NCBI GenBank assembly: GCA_964035545.1
Contig: OZ037767.1
Coordinates: 6,872,207 to 6,936,206, forward strand
DNA: 64,000 nucleotides
Reading direction: 5' to 3'
From: Bugula neritina
Taxonomy: Eukaryota > Bryozoa > Gymnolaemata > Cheilostomatida > Bugulidae
Part shown: positions 12,198 through 23,336 of the stretch, one piece after another
Numbering within the stretch: position 1 is the first letter of the stretch
How the letters are laid out: every line of letters starts with the position of its first letter
Position numbers and translations under genes: made by a program
The notes under the pieces: model-generated
The model's database searches: none
The model's input: only the letters and a program-made list of their open reading frames with translations
Told to the model about the DNA's origin: nothing

Positions 12198-12600
12198 TGT
12201 AATGGATTTCAGTAGTGCAATTAACAATTAGTTTATATATCGAAAGGGTCGACTCTATGTTATATTATTGTGGAGGTCGACTACATCGACTTCCATCTTA
12301 TGGTCGACAGTGGCACCACTAATACCAGCCAATCAGGAAGGACTGTTAATTGATAGCAGGTGGAGCTAGCTACTCGTAGTGGAAGCACGCTAAGTAGCTA
12401 GCCGGGCAGAGCAGCTTGGGACTTCGCTTAGAGTAGTTGTGTGCAAAGTGCTCAGTATTATGTAATCGTACAATTCATGTTAGTAGTAATTCAATTCTTG
12501 TATCTTGTAAATAATAAACTTGTTATAACGTAAATAACCTGGTGTAGTAGCTTTGTATAAGTCGACCCACATAATATAGTGAATTGAGAAATTCACTACA
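12198..12600 (+). repeat. Solo LTR, family B
   Basis: It starts TGTAATGGATTT, like the LTR at 15441, and ends ...TTCACTACA, with ATAT at 12194-12197 and 12601-12604. U3 carries several GTCGAC palindromes, including an imperfect hairpin at 12272-12294. An AATAAA occurs near 12514. Its 3' part (cctggtg...gtcgaccc) resembles the LTR of the element at 35 kb. It begins 47 bp after solo LTR A ends. Confidence 0.75.
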
Positions 12601-12672
12601 ATATGTATAGGTGCTGTTGAAAAGTTTTATTTTGTATTTGATGTCAAGGACATTACATTTTTGTTACTTCAG

Positions 12673-13240
12673 GACAGATCATGCATGTCATGTATGGTTC
12701 TGAACCATCCTAATCAGCCAGTGAATGAAAATATTATTTATGCCAACAGTCCTACGTCCCCAAATGCCCAAGACCATCATGTACCTTTGACTAACTGCAC
12801 TGTAAATAAAAAGAGCTGAAAAATAATTTTGTTCATATGAATTTTGAAGAGAGCATATCATGATATCAAATTCGCTCATGAATATAATTATTTCAATAAT
12901 ATTTTTTGCAAAAGGCAATTTTATTACTCATAATATGTATTTGTAGGTTTTTCATTTTAATCCAAATTTTATTTAAGTAAATTATTTGTAGTCTACTGGA
13001 TGGAAACCTACAACTAACTGTAGCTGCAACTTTCCTCATTTTACCATCAAGTTGACAGGGCAAAAGAATTATTACAACCGAAGAAACTTGATTGAGCATG
13101 CCACAACTGAATCTTTGGGAAACAGATTTTTTGAACATCATCGCTCAACTACCAATCACATGCCTGATTTAAATGCCTTTCACCCTGGTACTTTTGATGA
13201 GACACAATTTGGAAAATGTGACGACACCCAACCAAATTAG
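12673..13240 (+). CDS. Unrecognised two-exon coding candidate
   Basis: Exon 12673-12801 follows cttcag and ends at act|gtaaat. Exon 12992-13240 follows tttgtag and ends at TAG. Both are open in matching phase (126 codons with stop). The first reads DRSCMSCMVLNHPNQ, the second TNCSCNFPHF...RRNLIEHATTES...HHRSTTNH, with paired cysteines and several histidines. I do not recognise the family. It may be host-derived or an upstream exon of the neighbouring MULE. A start codon is not identified. Confidence 0.3.
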
Positions 13241-13696
13241 AAATGATATGCCTTAGGTGAAACACTATTACAAAAAGAAAAAATTTGTTTGAAGTGAGCA
13301 TTATTTATTTTGAATATAGGGTTAATAAATATAAAATATGCAGTAAGACTTGTGTTTCTAGACCATTATTATAGGCAACTGAAATAACAATGGGTGTACT
13401 GATCAATAAAGTATATATAATTATAATATACTTTGATTTTCATGTGATAATTAACTTGCATATAGATCATTGGTGCCATAAAGTGAAACATAATATATAC
13501 ATATCACATGTTAAAAATAGACAATTTATACTTGTTTTATATAAAAACAACATTGTCCATTTGGCTTTTATGCAAAAAAGTATAAACAGAATTTTTCTCA
13601 TTAATTTTTTTCCTAATGAAATTCTAACTTATATGAATATATTTTGACTGAATAAAATAATTTAACAGCCACGATGACCCTGATCATCTTTTACAG

Positions 13697-14442
13697 ATGC
13701 AAGAAGAAAAACAACCGAGCCATAACTTTGAAGAAAATCCTGTAGTTTCTCGAGAAATTGAAGAAGTTTCTGTGGTTCAGCAGGTAACCATGCAAAAGCC
13801 TTTAGTACTATATACATTAATTTAGTACTGTTTTTTGTACAAACAACGCCTTCCCATAAAAAAATTTAGACAAACTAATAAATATAAAGTTCCTCAATAT
13901 AATTTACTTGAACTCGCCCAAAATAGAGTAGCTAAAAATATATAGGCTACATTATATGAGCTTTTTGAAAAAACAATCATTACGTGAGCTTGTTATTTTC
14001 TAAAGACACGAGATGACCAACCATCTACACACATTAGAGAAAAGCAATTTCAAGAAATTCAGACCCAGCTAGTAGCTTTGAGTGAGCCTGGCAGAGCCAT
14101 TGATCCCAAGATAGTCCAAAAGGTAAGCCTCAACCTGCAGTGAAACACAATTCTTAAATTGACAATAATTATAATCAAAAGAAACTGCAGTAATTTACAA
14201 AATTTTTAATTAAAATAAATTAAATTATTTAAAAGAAACATTATCTGAAATAATCAAATGACTTTGATCCAACTTTTGGTAGCTATAAATTTTTAAATTT
14301 ATAATTCTTTTGCTGCTAACAAAAATCTAAAGGATTTTTGTTTGAGGAGAGAATTTCGAACCAAGTGTATTTCAAGGATTTTATTTGTGATTTTTTTTTA
14401 CAGATAAACGCTATTCCGAAGAGAAAACCGTTTACAAAGTGA
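13697..14442 (+). CDS. Unrecognised three-exon C-terminal coding candidate
   Basis: Exons 13697-13783, 14006-14122 and 14404-14442 have AG/GT borders and all join in phase 0. They encode an acidic, Glu/Gln-rich stretch (EENPVVSREIEEVSVVQQ, EKQFQEIQTQLVALSEPG) ending in a basic tail KRKPFTK and TGA. It could be the end of the gene starting further upstream or part of the MULE transcription unit. There are no domain hits by eye. Confidence 0.35.
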
Positions 14443-14615
14443 AATGGGAAATACATGTGATGACGAGATTACCACCAAGTATTTTAGGTAAATTAATTCA
14501 CAAGAAATGAATTGATTAGAATAACTATTATTAAAGAATTCCATGCAAGAGGAAAGGGTCTAATAATCTAAATTATAATGTCTAATGAATATTTTATTTT
14601 TCGAAAATGAGATAT

Positions 14616-14710
14616 TTCTGTGTATGTATGTATGTGTGTGTGTATGTATGTGTGTGTATGTATGTGTGTATGTATGTGTATGTGTGTGCGTATGTATGTA
14701 TGTATATGTG
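14616..14710. repeat. (TATG)n/(TG)n microsatellite
   Basis: About 95 bp of mixed tgta, tgtg and tatg units lies directly before the splice acceptor of the OTU exon. Confidence 0.95.
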
Positions 14711-14726
14711 AAACTATATTTTTCAG

Positions 14727-15362
14727 GAAAATAGGAATAGATCATATTAGAGCCATTAAAACTAACGGTGATGGGAATTGCTTGTTAAGAGCACTGAGTT
14801 GTACTCTTTACTCAGATGAAAAGAGCCATGTAGAACTTCGTATTCAGGCATGTGTACACTTAAGTAACAGCATGGACATTATAATGAATCGAAATAACCT
14901 GAGTAAATGGTTTGGCTTTGAGCTTGATGATGATGAATATTGCGCTCTACTTGCTAGTGCTATGACACAAGGTAATTTGGATTTCAGTGCAGAAAATCTG
15001 TCTTAATTGCTGATGCAAAATCATGCTATCGAAATTATGAGAAATGGGGAATATGGCAGTCAATGGTTAATAATTGCAATAGCTCATCTTTTAGGAAAAA
15101 ATGTACAAATTATATACCCTGTTCAAACACCACCACGATATATGAACTGTCTTCTAAGGCTCAATAAAAATAGTGATGACAAAATCATTCTCAGTTGGAC
15201 TACTGCTGGTAGATATGTTGAAGACGAGAATAGTTTAGTTCCAGACCATTTTGTTGTGTGAACAGCAATGACCAGATCTCCGCAACATCCTATGCCCATA
15301 AACATACAAGAAAAAGCAGATGCTGAAGTAAAGTTCAAAAATTATGGCCAATTCACTAGAAT
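14727..15362 (+). pseudogene. OTU-family cysteine protease exon, interrupted by stops
   Basis: After the acceptor at 14726 the frame reads an OTU deubiquitinase-like domain: the catalytic Asp-Cys motif NGDGNCLLRAL near 14763-14795, a GSQWLIIAIAHLLG helix, and the catalytic His in PDHFVV near 15247. One in-frame TAA (15004-15006) splits it, and a TGA (15259-15261) precedes a further open tail that reaches a good donor (agaat|gtaagt) at 15363. OTU domains are found in some MULE transposons, and the MULE transposase lies on the same strand just beyond the inserted Gypsy element. I infer one broken transposon gene. Expression as a host gene is unlikely. Confidence 0.65.
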
Positions 15363-15440
15363 GTAAGTTTTGGAGAATAAATTATTTCTGTATTTAGATT
15401 GTGACTGTTACTCTTTGTAAGATTGATTGGTTTATTATAT

Positions 15441-15842
15441 TGTAATGGATTTGCCCAAATATATTATGTTCTTTTTTTTGTAAGTAGAGTTATGTTCCCT
15501 CGCACTCGTTTTTCTTTTTATTATATGTGAGCCGAGACTCGTGCCAAGTCGGAGACCGAAGACACGATGTCGGAGGGACCTGCCCGAGATCGGGCAGGAC
15601 TCCCTCCGATGTCGGTCGGCGGAACTCCGACGTTCGTACGAGTTTCGAACCCCCATTAGTGGCGGGAACTCCCCTATATATAAGTGCGAGTTTTTCAAAG
15701 CTAAGTCATTATTGTACGGGAGCTCAAAGAAGAAAGAAGCAATAAATACTCTTAAATTTACAATTATCAAGACTCTTTATTTTATCACAATAATTGGCAT
15801 GCAGACTACTAGTCTATTCTCATAACCCACAAAAACACAACA
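15441..15842 (+). repeat. 5' LTR of element 1
   Basis: It begins TGTAATGG and ends ACACAACA. U3 holds a near-perfect GC-rich hairpin at 15571-15608 (arms of cggaggga and ctgcccga) among further CCGA/TCGG motifs. A TATA box (ctatatataag) lies near 15674 and an AATAAA near 15741. The matching hairpin in the 3' LTR is at 20006-20043. Confidence 0.93.
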
Positions 15843-15843
15843 T

Positions 15844-15860
15844 TGGTGGCAGCGGTGGGA
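15844..15860 (+). promoter_or_regulatory. Primer-binding site, tRNA-Leu-like
   Basis: TGGTGGCAGCGGTGGGA begins 1 nt after the LTR. It is complementary to a tRNA 3' end of TCCCACCGCTGCCA plus CCA, which matches metazoan tRNA-Leu (AAG/UAG type) from general knowledge. The same 17 bases occur at 24084-24100 and 35355-35371. Confidence 0.85.
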
Positions 15861-16039
15861 TAAGAATAGACTAGTACGACAAGCAGCCATTAGAGAGAAA
15901 TAAGAAACAGAACAATTGGGGAAGAAGGAGAAGTAGAAGTCATGAGGGAAGAAGTAGAAGAAGGGGACCGTCTCACCATGGAGATTCTCATATCGGCCCT
16001 CCGAGAGGTCGGGAAGACCGGACAGGCAGCACCATCCTG

Positions 16040-18205
16040 GACACCGACGCCAGTGACCACAGTGTGGGAGCTGTTCTGTCTCAAGTCCAGGGTGGAAGTG
16101 AGGTGGTCGTAGCTTACTACAGCAAGACTCTCGCGGCCGCCGAGAAAAACTACTGCACTACTAGGAAGGAACTCCTAGCAGTAGTCAAGGCGGTTAAGCA
16201 CTTTCGGCCATATCTGTATGGGAGAACGTTCCGGTTGCGAACAGACCATGCATCACTGATATGGCTGTGTAAACGTGTAGAGCCCTCGAGTCAGGTGGCT
16301 CGTTGGCTAGAGATTCTTGCAGAGTTCTCCTACCGGATAGAGCACCGTGCCGGCAAGAAGCACGGGAACGCTGATGGCATGAGTCGCCGACCGGTAGAGA
16401 ACTGCAAGCAATGCCTGCACATCGAGAAACGTGATGGGGGACCTGATCGCTTTGACGTCGAGGCACAGTTGGGGGACGGCAACGTCTATCGTTGGGAGCA
16501 CGGCCATCTTCGGCCTGAAACCCACTCCAACGACGTCCAGGCACTCTGTGCTAACCCCACACTGTACCAGAACGTCAAGGAGCTGTGTCGACTGCAAGAA
16601 ACACTCCCTGGATCAGTAGCTGACATCTTCCGGGCCAAGAAAGAAGGCAGGCGGCCCTCGGAGGAACAGCAAAGACAAGGAGACGCTGAATTTCAGTTCT
16701 TCTGCCGCCGCTGGAATTCTCTCCAGATTCGTTCGGACGGTCTCCTGACGATGACCCTCGCAGCAGACAACCGACAACAGGAGAGAGATCGCGTCGTATG
16801 CCCACGCGCCCTCCGTCGAGAAATCATCTGGGACACCCACAAACAGGCCCATGCGGGAGCCAGTCGGGTCATCAGATGCCTACGGATGCGATGGTACTGG
16901 CCCGGAATGACCAGGGATGTGAGACTGAAAATCCGGCAGTGCGAAGTCTGCCAGGCCAGCAAGCACGGGCGCCCCACCGAGACCACGGGTCGGCGCCGGC
17001 TGTACGCCGGTCGACCCTGGCAGGTCGTAGCCGTAGACCTTGTGGGACCAATGCCCATGACGGAGAGGGGGAATTCCTGGATTCTGGTCTTAACAGACCA
17101 CTTCACACGGTGGGCAGACGCCCTGGCCATCCCCGACGCAACGGCTCCCACGATAGCTAGGGTCCTGGACCAGCACGTGTTCTGCTACTTCGGCCTGCCT
17201 GAACAGATCCACACTGACCAAGGCGCACAATTTCAGTCACAACTGTTGAAGGACCTTTGCCAAGTATGGGGGGTGAATCAGAGCCGGACCACTCCGTACC
17301 ACCCTCAAGGAAACGGAGTAGTTGAGAGAAATAACCGAATGTTGGGTGATGCCCTCCGTAGCCTCTTGCTGGGAAGGAGCCAAGAGGAGTGGGACGTCAT
17401 GCTACCACAGATCGTGCGAGCATATCGAAGTACCCCCCACTCCAGCACGCAGGAAACACCTAATCTGATGATGTTGGGCCGTGAAACCAGGGTACCGGAA
17501 CACCTCGCTTACCATATTCCGAATCCGGAATTCCCGGTACATGAATACGTGGGAAAGCTAGTCGAAACCATGAAGAGAGCCCATGACGCACTGAGAGAGA
17601 AACAGTGGATGGTACGGGCAGAAGACTCCGAGGAACCTCCCCTATACCGCGAGGGAGACTGGATGTGGATGGTCAGCTACCGCAGGCGGCGCGGACAATC
17701 GGCTAAATTACAGCCTAAGTTCGTCGGGCCCTACTGCATGGTAGAGGTCTTACCAAACCATACATATCGTGTGGAACGCTCAGGGCAGATATCTGTCCAA
17801 AACGAGCAGCGGTTAAAACCTTACCACGGAAGCCCAGAGGCTGCGGGACAGGCACCACTACTGCTGGAACCAGCACGCCAGCCCATATCCCGTAGGAGGA
17901 GGAATCTACCCAGGGAGTGGGAAATAATTGTTCGTGATCCTGGAGAAGTCCGAGACACCCCCGACGCCCCGCCACAGAACCTGCCACCTGCTCTACATAC
18001 CCCTGACTCACCCAGCCGGACCAACCAACCAGAGGCATCAACCACGCCAACACAGGCCCCAGAGAACCTTCCCTTGCCACCGACACCTGTCTCAGAAGAC
18101 ATACCCCCCCCCCCCGCCGAACACCCCAGGCCAACCAAACAGCCCTACCAACCTCACTCTGGGGAGAGGAAAAAGAGACAAGAAACTACCGAGTTACTTG
18201 GCTGA
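16040..18205 (+). pseudogene. Element 1 pol remnant: RNase H, integrase
   Basis: Coding similarity to the pol at 36 kb begins abruptly at DTDASD (16040), the first catalytic Asp of RNase H; protease and reverse transcriptase are absent. The integrase is complete: HHCC zinc region (HKQAHAG...CEVCQASKH), catalytic Asp at 17036 and 17216 and Glu at 17324 (spacing 60 then 35 residues between), then a GPY motif (KFVGPYCMVE). The leader ATG at 15942 is in another frame and stops early, so the remnant lacks a normal start. The frame ends at 18205 after a 12-C run (18104-18115); the expected continuation lies in the frame of the next ORF. Confidence 0.88.
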
Positions 18206-19715
18206 CTATCAAGTGGGGTGCGTGGCTGAACCTTACTCTTCGAATCATTCATTCCAACTGAATACGAATTCAGACTGTCATCTCGGGCCGACCATAAACA
18301 CACCAACTATTCAAGAAATTCAAGACCGAAATTCGGAGCCAGCCCGACATCCGGAGTTGTCTGATTCAACTGACCACTTGACCAGTCACGTGATCGGCGA
18401 TCCCACGAGTTTTAAAATTAAAATTCAAAACTCGGCCATTTGCACTTCAACTCTGAATGACGAAGCACGCTATTTAAAACTCAAATCAGAAAACTTGATA
18501 GACATGGAGCCTGTTACAACCGAACAAACCCAACTCACTACGAGATCAGGTATTTCTAGCATACTAAAACCTCCCTTCACGGAGTATAGTAGCTCTTTCG
18601 ACTCATTTTCACCCGACTATCAGTGGGAAAATGAGTTGTTCTTTGACAACACAGGTCAGGGCGATTCAGAAGAGTCCCCAGTCCACGACTACCTGCTGGA
18701 TCAGGAGGTTGGACGGGTGTCTCTTCGGCTATCACCTGACCTACCCATTTGTCAAAGAGTGCCTTACAAGGAGATGCCGAAATTCGGCAATCTTACGGCC
18801 AGGTCACCAAGACCTCTATTTTCTATTGCAGAAGCCATGGAATGTGAGGAGGTCGGGGCGAGTCGTACTGACTCCCCGGCCACCGTGATTCCTGACCCGG
18901 CTGCTACCAGCCCACCCGAAGTTCCGATGCCGGAGCCTACACTCACCACCCAGCCAGAAGCAAGTACCCCCCCTCCGGTCGACGGCTCCCCGTCCGGTGA
19001 GGGTTCTCAGTTGAAGGAGGAGCCCCTGTACCAGCAGCTGGCTCTCCCCCAGATCTCAACGGAGCGACCCCACTGGACCACGGCAGAAACCCGTGCTAAA
19101 ATAGAGCGGGACTGTGGAGAGGCCGGCAACTGCAAGTGCCGCCAATGTAGTAGAAAGTTTACTACCAGGCGACTGCGAGTGCACGTGCCCCAACACTACA
19201 CCAACGTTTTCTGCCCGTGTGGCGAATTCTCTTTCCAAAGAGATTACGTGCTGAGGCACCAGCGAATAGCCCGCTGCCACACGGGTCAAATATTCGTTGT
19301 CGACGAGGCAACATTCCCCGAATTCCGGGATTTGATCCTCCCTCATATTTGTGACCCCCACAAACGGGTGACACTCGCCCAGGGGTTTCCGGCATGCCGC
19401 CCAACACAGGAAACCACTGACGAGGAGGCACCACCCACAGCCCGGCCAGCTGTCACCCGACCTCTCCGGGTTGTGTTGGCTAGGGTCGACGGGAATGGAG
19501 AGAGGGCCCAACAGGTAGCCGGCCACAAGAGAAGAAGGCGCCAGGATCCCAGAACCCCGGTTTCCACCCCAACCCCAGCAGTGCCGACACGATGCCCCCA
19601 TGAGGCTGAAGTTCTCCGGCTCCGCCGCCAGGTACGCCGGCTAGAAGATGACCTTTACGCTGTCCGCCGCCGTCTGGACAGACTGGAGGACCGCAGAAGT
19701 GACCGCCGCAACTAG
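17928..19715 (+). CDS. Third (post-pol) ORF of element 1: paired zinc fingers plus coiled coil
   Basis: This 595-codon open frame overlaps the end of pol. Real coding probably starts after the C-run near 18116, where this frame continues the pol tail (RGKRDKKLPSYLADY matches element 3 pol). The middle is acidic, Ser/Thr/Pro-rich, with a conserved VHDYLLDQEVG block near 18683. At 19127-19290 there are two fingers: CRQC...HVPQH (CX2CX11HX3H) and CPCGEFSFQRDYVLRHQRIARC (split CPC...H...C). A conserved FPEFRD...DPHKR segment follows. The C-terminus is a basic coiled coil (LRRQVRRLEDDLYAVRRRL). There is no membrane segment, so it is not an envelope. Function unknown; nucleic-acid binding is inferred. 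Confidence 0.75.
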   Translation: MFVILEKSETPPTPRHRTCHLLYIPLTHPAGPTNQRHQPRQHRPQRTFPCHRHLSQKTYPPPPPNTPGQPNSPTNLTLGRGKRDKKLPSYLADYQVGCVAEPYSSNHSFQLNTNSDCHLGPTINTPTIQEIQDRNSEPARHPELSDSTDHLTSHVIGDPTSFKIKIQNSAICTSTLNDEARYLKLKSENLIDMEPVTTEQTQLTTRSGISSILKPPFTEYSSSFDSFSPDYQWENELFFDNTGQGDSEESPVHDYLLDQEVGRVSLRLSPDLPICQRVPYKEMPKFGNLTARSPRPLFSIAEAMECEEVGASRTDSPATVIPDPAATSPPEVPMPEPTLTTQPEASTPPPVDGSPSGEGSQLKEEPLYQQLALPQISTERPHWTTAETRAKIERDCGEAGNCKCRQCSRKFTTRRLRVHVPQHYTNVFCPCGEFSFQRDYVLRHQRIARCHTGQIFVVDEATFPEFRDLILPHICDPHKRVTLAQGFPACRPTQETTDEEAPPTARPAVTRPLRVVLARVDGNGERAQQVAGHKRRRRQDPRTPVSTPTPAVPTRCPHEAEVLRLRRQVRRLEDDLYAVRRRLDRLEDRRSDRRN

Positions 19716-19874
19716 AATACGACCCATAACAATCAACCAGCTCAAACTGTACTTTCTTTATTTTTTTATCTGTAACTACTTGTACACCCCAAGATATTGT
19801 TTTTTTATATATTTGTATATTTGTTCTTTTTTTATGTGTGTATCGGAAAGAGATACTTTCCGATAGGGGGTGTG

Positions 19875-20277
19875 TGTAATGGATTTGCCCAAATATATTA
19901 TGTTCTTTTTTTTTGTAAGTAGAGTTATGTTCCCTCGCACTCGTTTTTCTTTTTATTATATGTGAGCCGAGACTCGTGCCAAGTCGGAGACCGAAGACAC
20001 GATGTCGGAGGGACCTGCCCGAGATCGGGCAGGACTCCCTCCGATGTCGGTCGGCGGAACTCCGACGTTCGTACGAGTTTCGGACCCCCATTAGTGGCGG
20101 GAATTCCCCTATATATAAGTGCGAGTTTTTCAAAGCTAAGTCATTATTGTACGGGAGCTCAAAGAAGAAAGAAGCAATAAATACTCTTAAATTTACAATT
20201 ATCAAGACTCTTTATTTTATCACAATAATTGGCATGCAGACTACTAGTCTATTCTCATAACCCACAAAAACACAACA
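19875..20277 (+). repeat. 3' LTR of element 1
   Basis: It follows a G-rich polypurine-like tract (gatagggggtg). It matches the 5' LTR apart from one extra T in a T-run and two substitutions (in gtttcggacccc and gggaattccc). Confidence 0.93.
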
Positions 20278-20470
20278 ATATACCATACTACTGAAATGCC
20301 ATATTGTAACATGAAACACATGACACAATTATAATAACATACCTAAAATGTATATGATTTCTAGGCATACAACATAACTTTATTTATATAATCAATGTTG
20401 CCTGTGGTCAAAATAGTTAATAATTATCTGAAAGTTGAAATAAAAATAAATATATTTTTATTATTTTCAG

Positions 20471-22765
20471 GTCATGTCATCAAAATGTGCCAGCACTGCA
20501 CACTGACAACCACTGAACATGCCATAGAGCTAACTAACAGACTAATAGAAGGCACTATCACTTACGAGCAAGTAGTGACCCAAAAAAGATTAAATGGCAT
20601 CATTTGTAGCGCTATATATGTAGTAAATGCTGATATTTACGAAATGAGAAGAGATGGCTGTGAGTCTGGATAAAAACAAATTCCAGAGCTACTCAAGTAA
20701 ATGGAAAACATTTCATGTCAACGAGAAAAAACAGCTTTGTTTGCAAAGGTAATAAGGGGTTGAAGAAAAAAGAAATAACTTTTAGGAAAAGAGATGGAAG
20801 CTTTTTAGATTTATTAATTATTCAATATAGGTTTGACAATATATCAGAAAACAAAGTAATTGTCAAACCCTATAGAAACTCTAAAAAACCAGTTCCTTTT
20901 TTTCCAAGTGACAGAGCATTGTTGCAAGAGCTAAAGGAAAAATCATCAGGCCTACATAGCAACGAAAACCCAGTGGCAATATACAACAAATGGGTCATAA
21001 ATAAAAAACTGCATACAGTGGGAACAATAGGGGCAGTGCCAGGAGATGTAAAACAAATAAGAAATTTTAGGAACAAAAAACAAGCAGATCCGGTGGAGTC
21101 ACTTTACGCATTGTATTTTGCGCAAAAGTCACATGATCAGTTTATCCAAAAAATTAGTTTTGATGATGGAAATTTAACAGTTATTCTATATACAAAGGAA
21201 CAATTGAAAATATTTGAAAAATGTGCCATAAACTTAAGGAGGCCACTTTACCTAGACACTACATTTAATCTAACGAACATGTACACAGTGACATTTACAT
21301 TGAGAGATGAGCGATTTGCTGGATCCCCAATAACAATTGGACCAACGATGCTGACTCAGAAAAATGGATAGTGGTAGCTACACTGTGTTCTTCCAACATC
21401 TCATCAGAAAGTTGCCAAAGCTACAACATAGACAATTGGTATTTGTAACTGATGGTGAAAAAGCAATACTAAAGGCTCTTCAAATATTTCCCAAAAGACA
21501 TGCATTTCGGTGTTTTTCACATGTGTACGATAACATCCAACGAAAGCTAACTCAATTATGCATACCAGCTAGCATAAAAAAGGTTATTTTATGACATTAG
21601 ACAAAAATTGAGTGGTGAGACAGAGAGTAAAATGAAAGAAGAGAGAAAAAACACCACTGAAAACTGGCAGAATATTAGTCGAAACAAATGCTACCAAAGT
21701 GTTTGCAAATTCATACACTATTTCAACGAACAAATCTGGGATTCTCTTATCGTAAATTCTAACGAAAAGATTCAAGAATACAATTTTGCGCCATCAACTT
21801 TTGTTACAACAAATGCCTCTGAGTCGTGTAATGCAATGATCAAAAGATGTTCAAGGAAAAAAATTGACAGTGTCTAACCTTTGCATCAGCCTAAAAGAAA
21901 TGGTTGATGGAATGTTAGGGGAAATCAAAAAGGGAATATCTGGAATATCAAAAAAATTTATCTTATTGGATACTTGGAAAGGCATAAAATTAGATACAAT
22001 TAGAACAATTAATAGTAAAAAGAATATAGAAATTTCGGACGAAAATGAAGTGATGAATTTGCTAATAAGTAAAGCTAGTAATGCAGAAGTTGTACAAGTT
22101 AGGAACAGTAAAGATCATGTTTCAAAATTTGATAACACCCCACGATATGAAACTATAATATCAAGGCACAACTCTCAACGATGCTGCAGCTGTGAAACCT
22201 ACAAAAATTTGATGACCTGTGCACATGTAGTGGCTGTTGCACAGCATGTTGGAGATGGAAGTTATTCCTCTATTAACTTGACACCGAAACCAAAGCTAAA
22301 AAACATTCTCGACAAATATGGAGGAAGAAAAAGAAATGAAAAGCCAAGGAAGAGGCGTGGAACACAGAAAGATAGCAATCAGTCCAAAAAGAGTATTTTC
22401 CGAAACAAATGTGAAAATGGATATAGTAGTATAACCGTAACAAATATTAGCAAAATGCAAGGATCTAGTGAAAATTCAGCTCTCACTACTGCGAACAAAT
22501 TACACTCTACTAATTTAGAATTCCTAGTAGTTAGAAAAAGTAGGCGCATAACAAACTGCTTTGGATGTAAACAAGATTTTAATTTATTTGACAGTTTTGT
22601 TATTCAACACAAACACAACTTTTTCATATTGACAAAATGTGCATCATGAAATCAAAAATCTATAGATGTATTTTTTCTAACACCGTGGTAGCAGATGGAT
22701 CGATAGATTTCAAAAAAGTTCATCAGTTATGCTCTCGAAAAGGTATTACAGTAATTCCAAGGTAG
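20471..22765 (+). pseudogene. MULE transposase with SWIM zinc finger, frameshifted
   Basis: After an acceptor (tattttcag, 20470) coding runs through at least five frame changes, near 20680, 21365, 21595, 21860 and 22640. Recognisable parts in order: a conserved N-terminal helix (TTEHAIELTNRLIEG); catalytic Asp in LYLDTTFNL (21254); second Asp in FVTDGEKAI (21451); a CFSHV motif; the Glu in NASESCNAMIKR (21821); a SWIM finger CSCETYKNLMTCAH (22185-22226); and a basic tail with a CX2C pair. This is the Mutator-like DDE layout. Frames are open for long stretches, so decay is recent. With the OTU exon it probably formed one transposon now split by element 1. Terminal repeats were not found. Confidence 0.82.
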
Positions 22766-23336
22766 TATATTTTCCAAATCATTTACCTATAACTAAAAAC
22801 ATTGTTCAACAAGACCATTAATTCAACAAATGTCATTTACTATATTTGCCTATACAAATGTTACTGTAGTTTTGTATTGTCCCGTTGAGCATTTTTTCCA
22901 ATAGTATTGTTGTACGACCACTGAGAAAAGTCTTTTTAAATAATTATATTACATTCATATTATATAGGTTTTGGTTGTAAATAAATTATAATTTTAATCG
23001 CATAAACTATTTAAATGCCACATTTAAAAATTGTTGTCCAAAGTCTTGCAACAGGTAATACTACTAAATTCATAACCATTGGTGTTTAATGTTGATTATT
23101 CAGTGTAATATAGTCATTAACAATCACTCAAATCATCAAATTTCACCTTAATTCCATGAAATAATGATTATTGAAATTAGGTCTCAGTCATGATTATTCT
23201 AAGAGTCTTATTCATTGGAGTCTCAAGCTACTCAAATGATATTTTGTTGCAATGTTTTTTGTATATTAAATTATTCTCCTCTAAATTAAACAAATTTAAC
23301 AGGTACAATAATCATTTTTATAGGACAGATTATTAT
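22766..23336. other. AT-rich spacer, no feature recognised
   Basis: Between the MULE remnant and the next solo LTR I see no coding pattern, RNA gene or inverted repeat. Confidence 0.5.

Larger units (their letters stand above)
15441..20277 (+). mobile_element. Gypsy LTR retrotransposon with gag, protease and RT deleted (element 1)
   Basis: Two LTRs (402 and 403 bp) flank an internal part that keeps the PBS, a short leader, RNase H, integrase and a third ORF. It is flanked by ATAT at 15437-15440 and 20278-20281. The LTRs differ by two substitutions and one T-run indel, so insertion was recent although the coding part is defective. It interrupts the OTU/MULE transposon. Its coding sequence is much more GC-rich than the surroundings. 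Confidence 0.92.

Noticed and set aside
11807-12202. 131-codon + ORF
   Set aside because: Lies inside solo LTR A (U3 to U5) and has no domain; fully explained by the LTR.
15435-15825. ORFs of 72-111 codons repeated at 19.5-20.3 kb
   Set aside because: They lie within the two LTRs of element 1 and repeat because the LTRs do.
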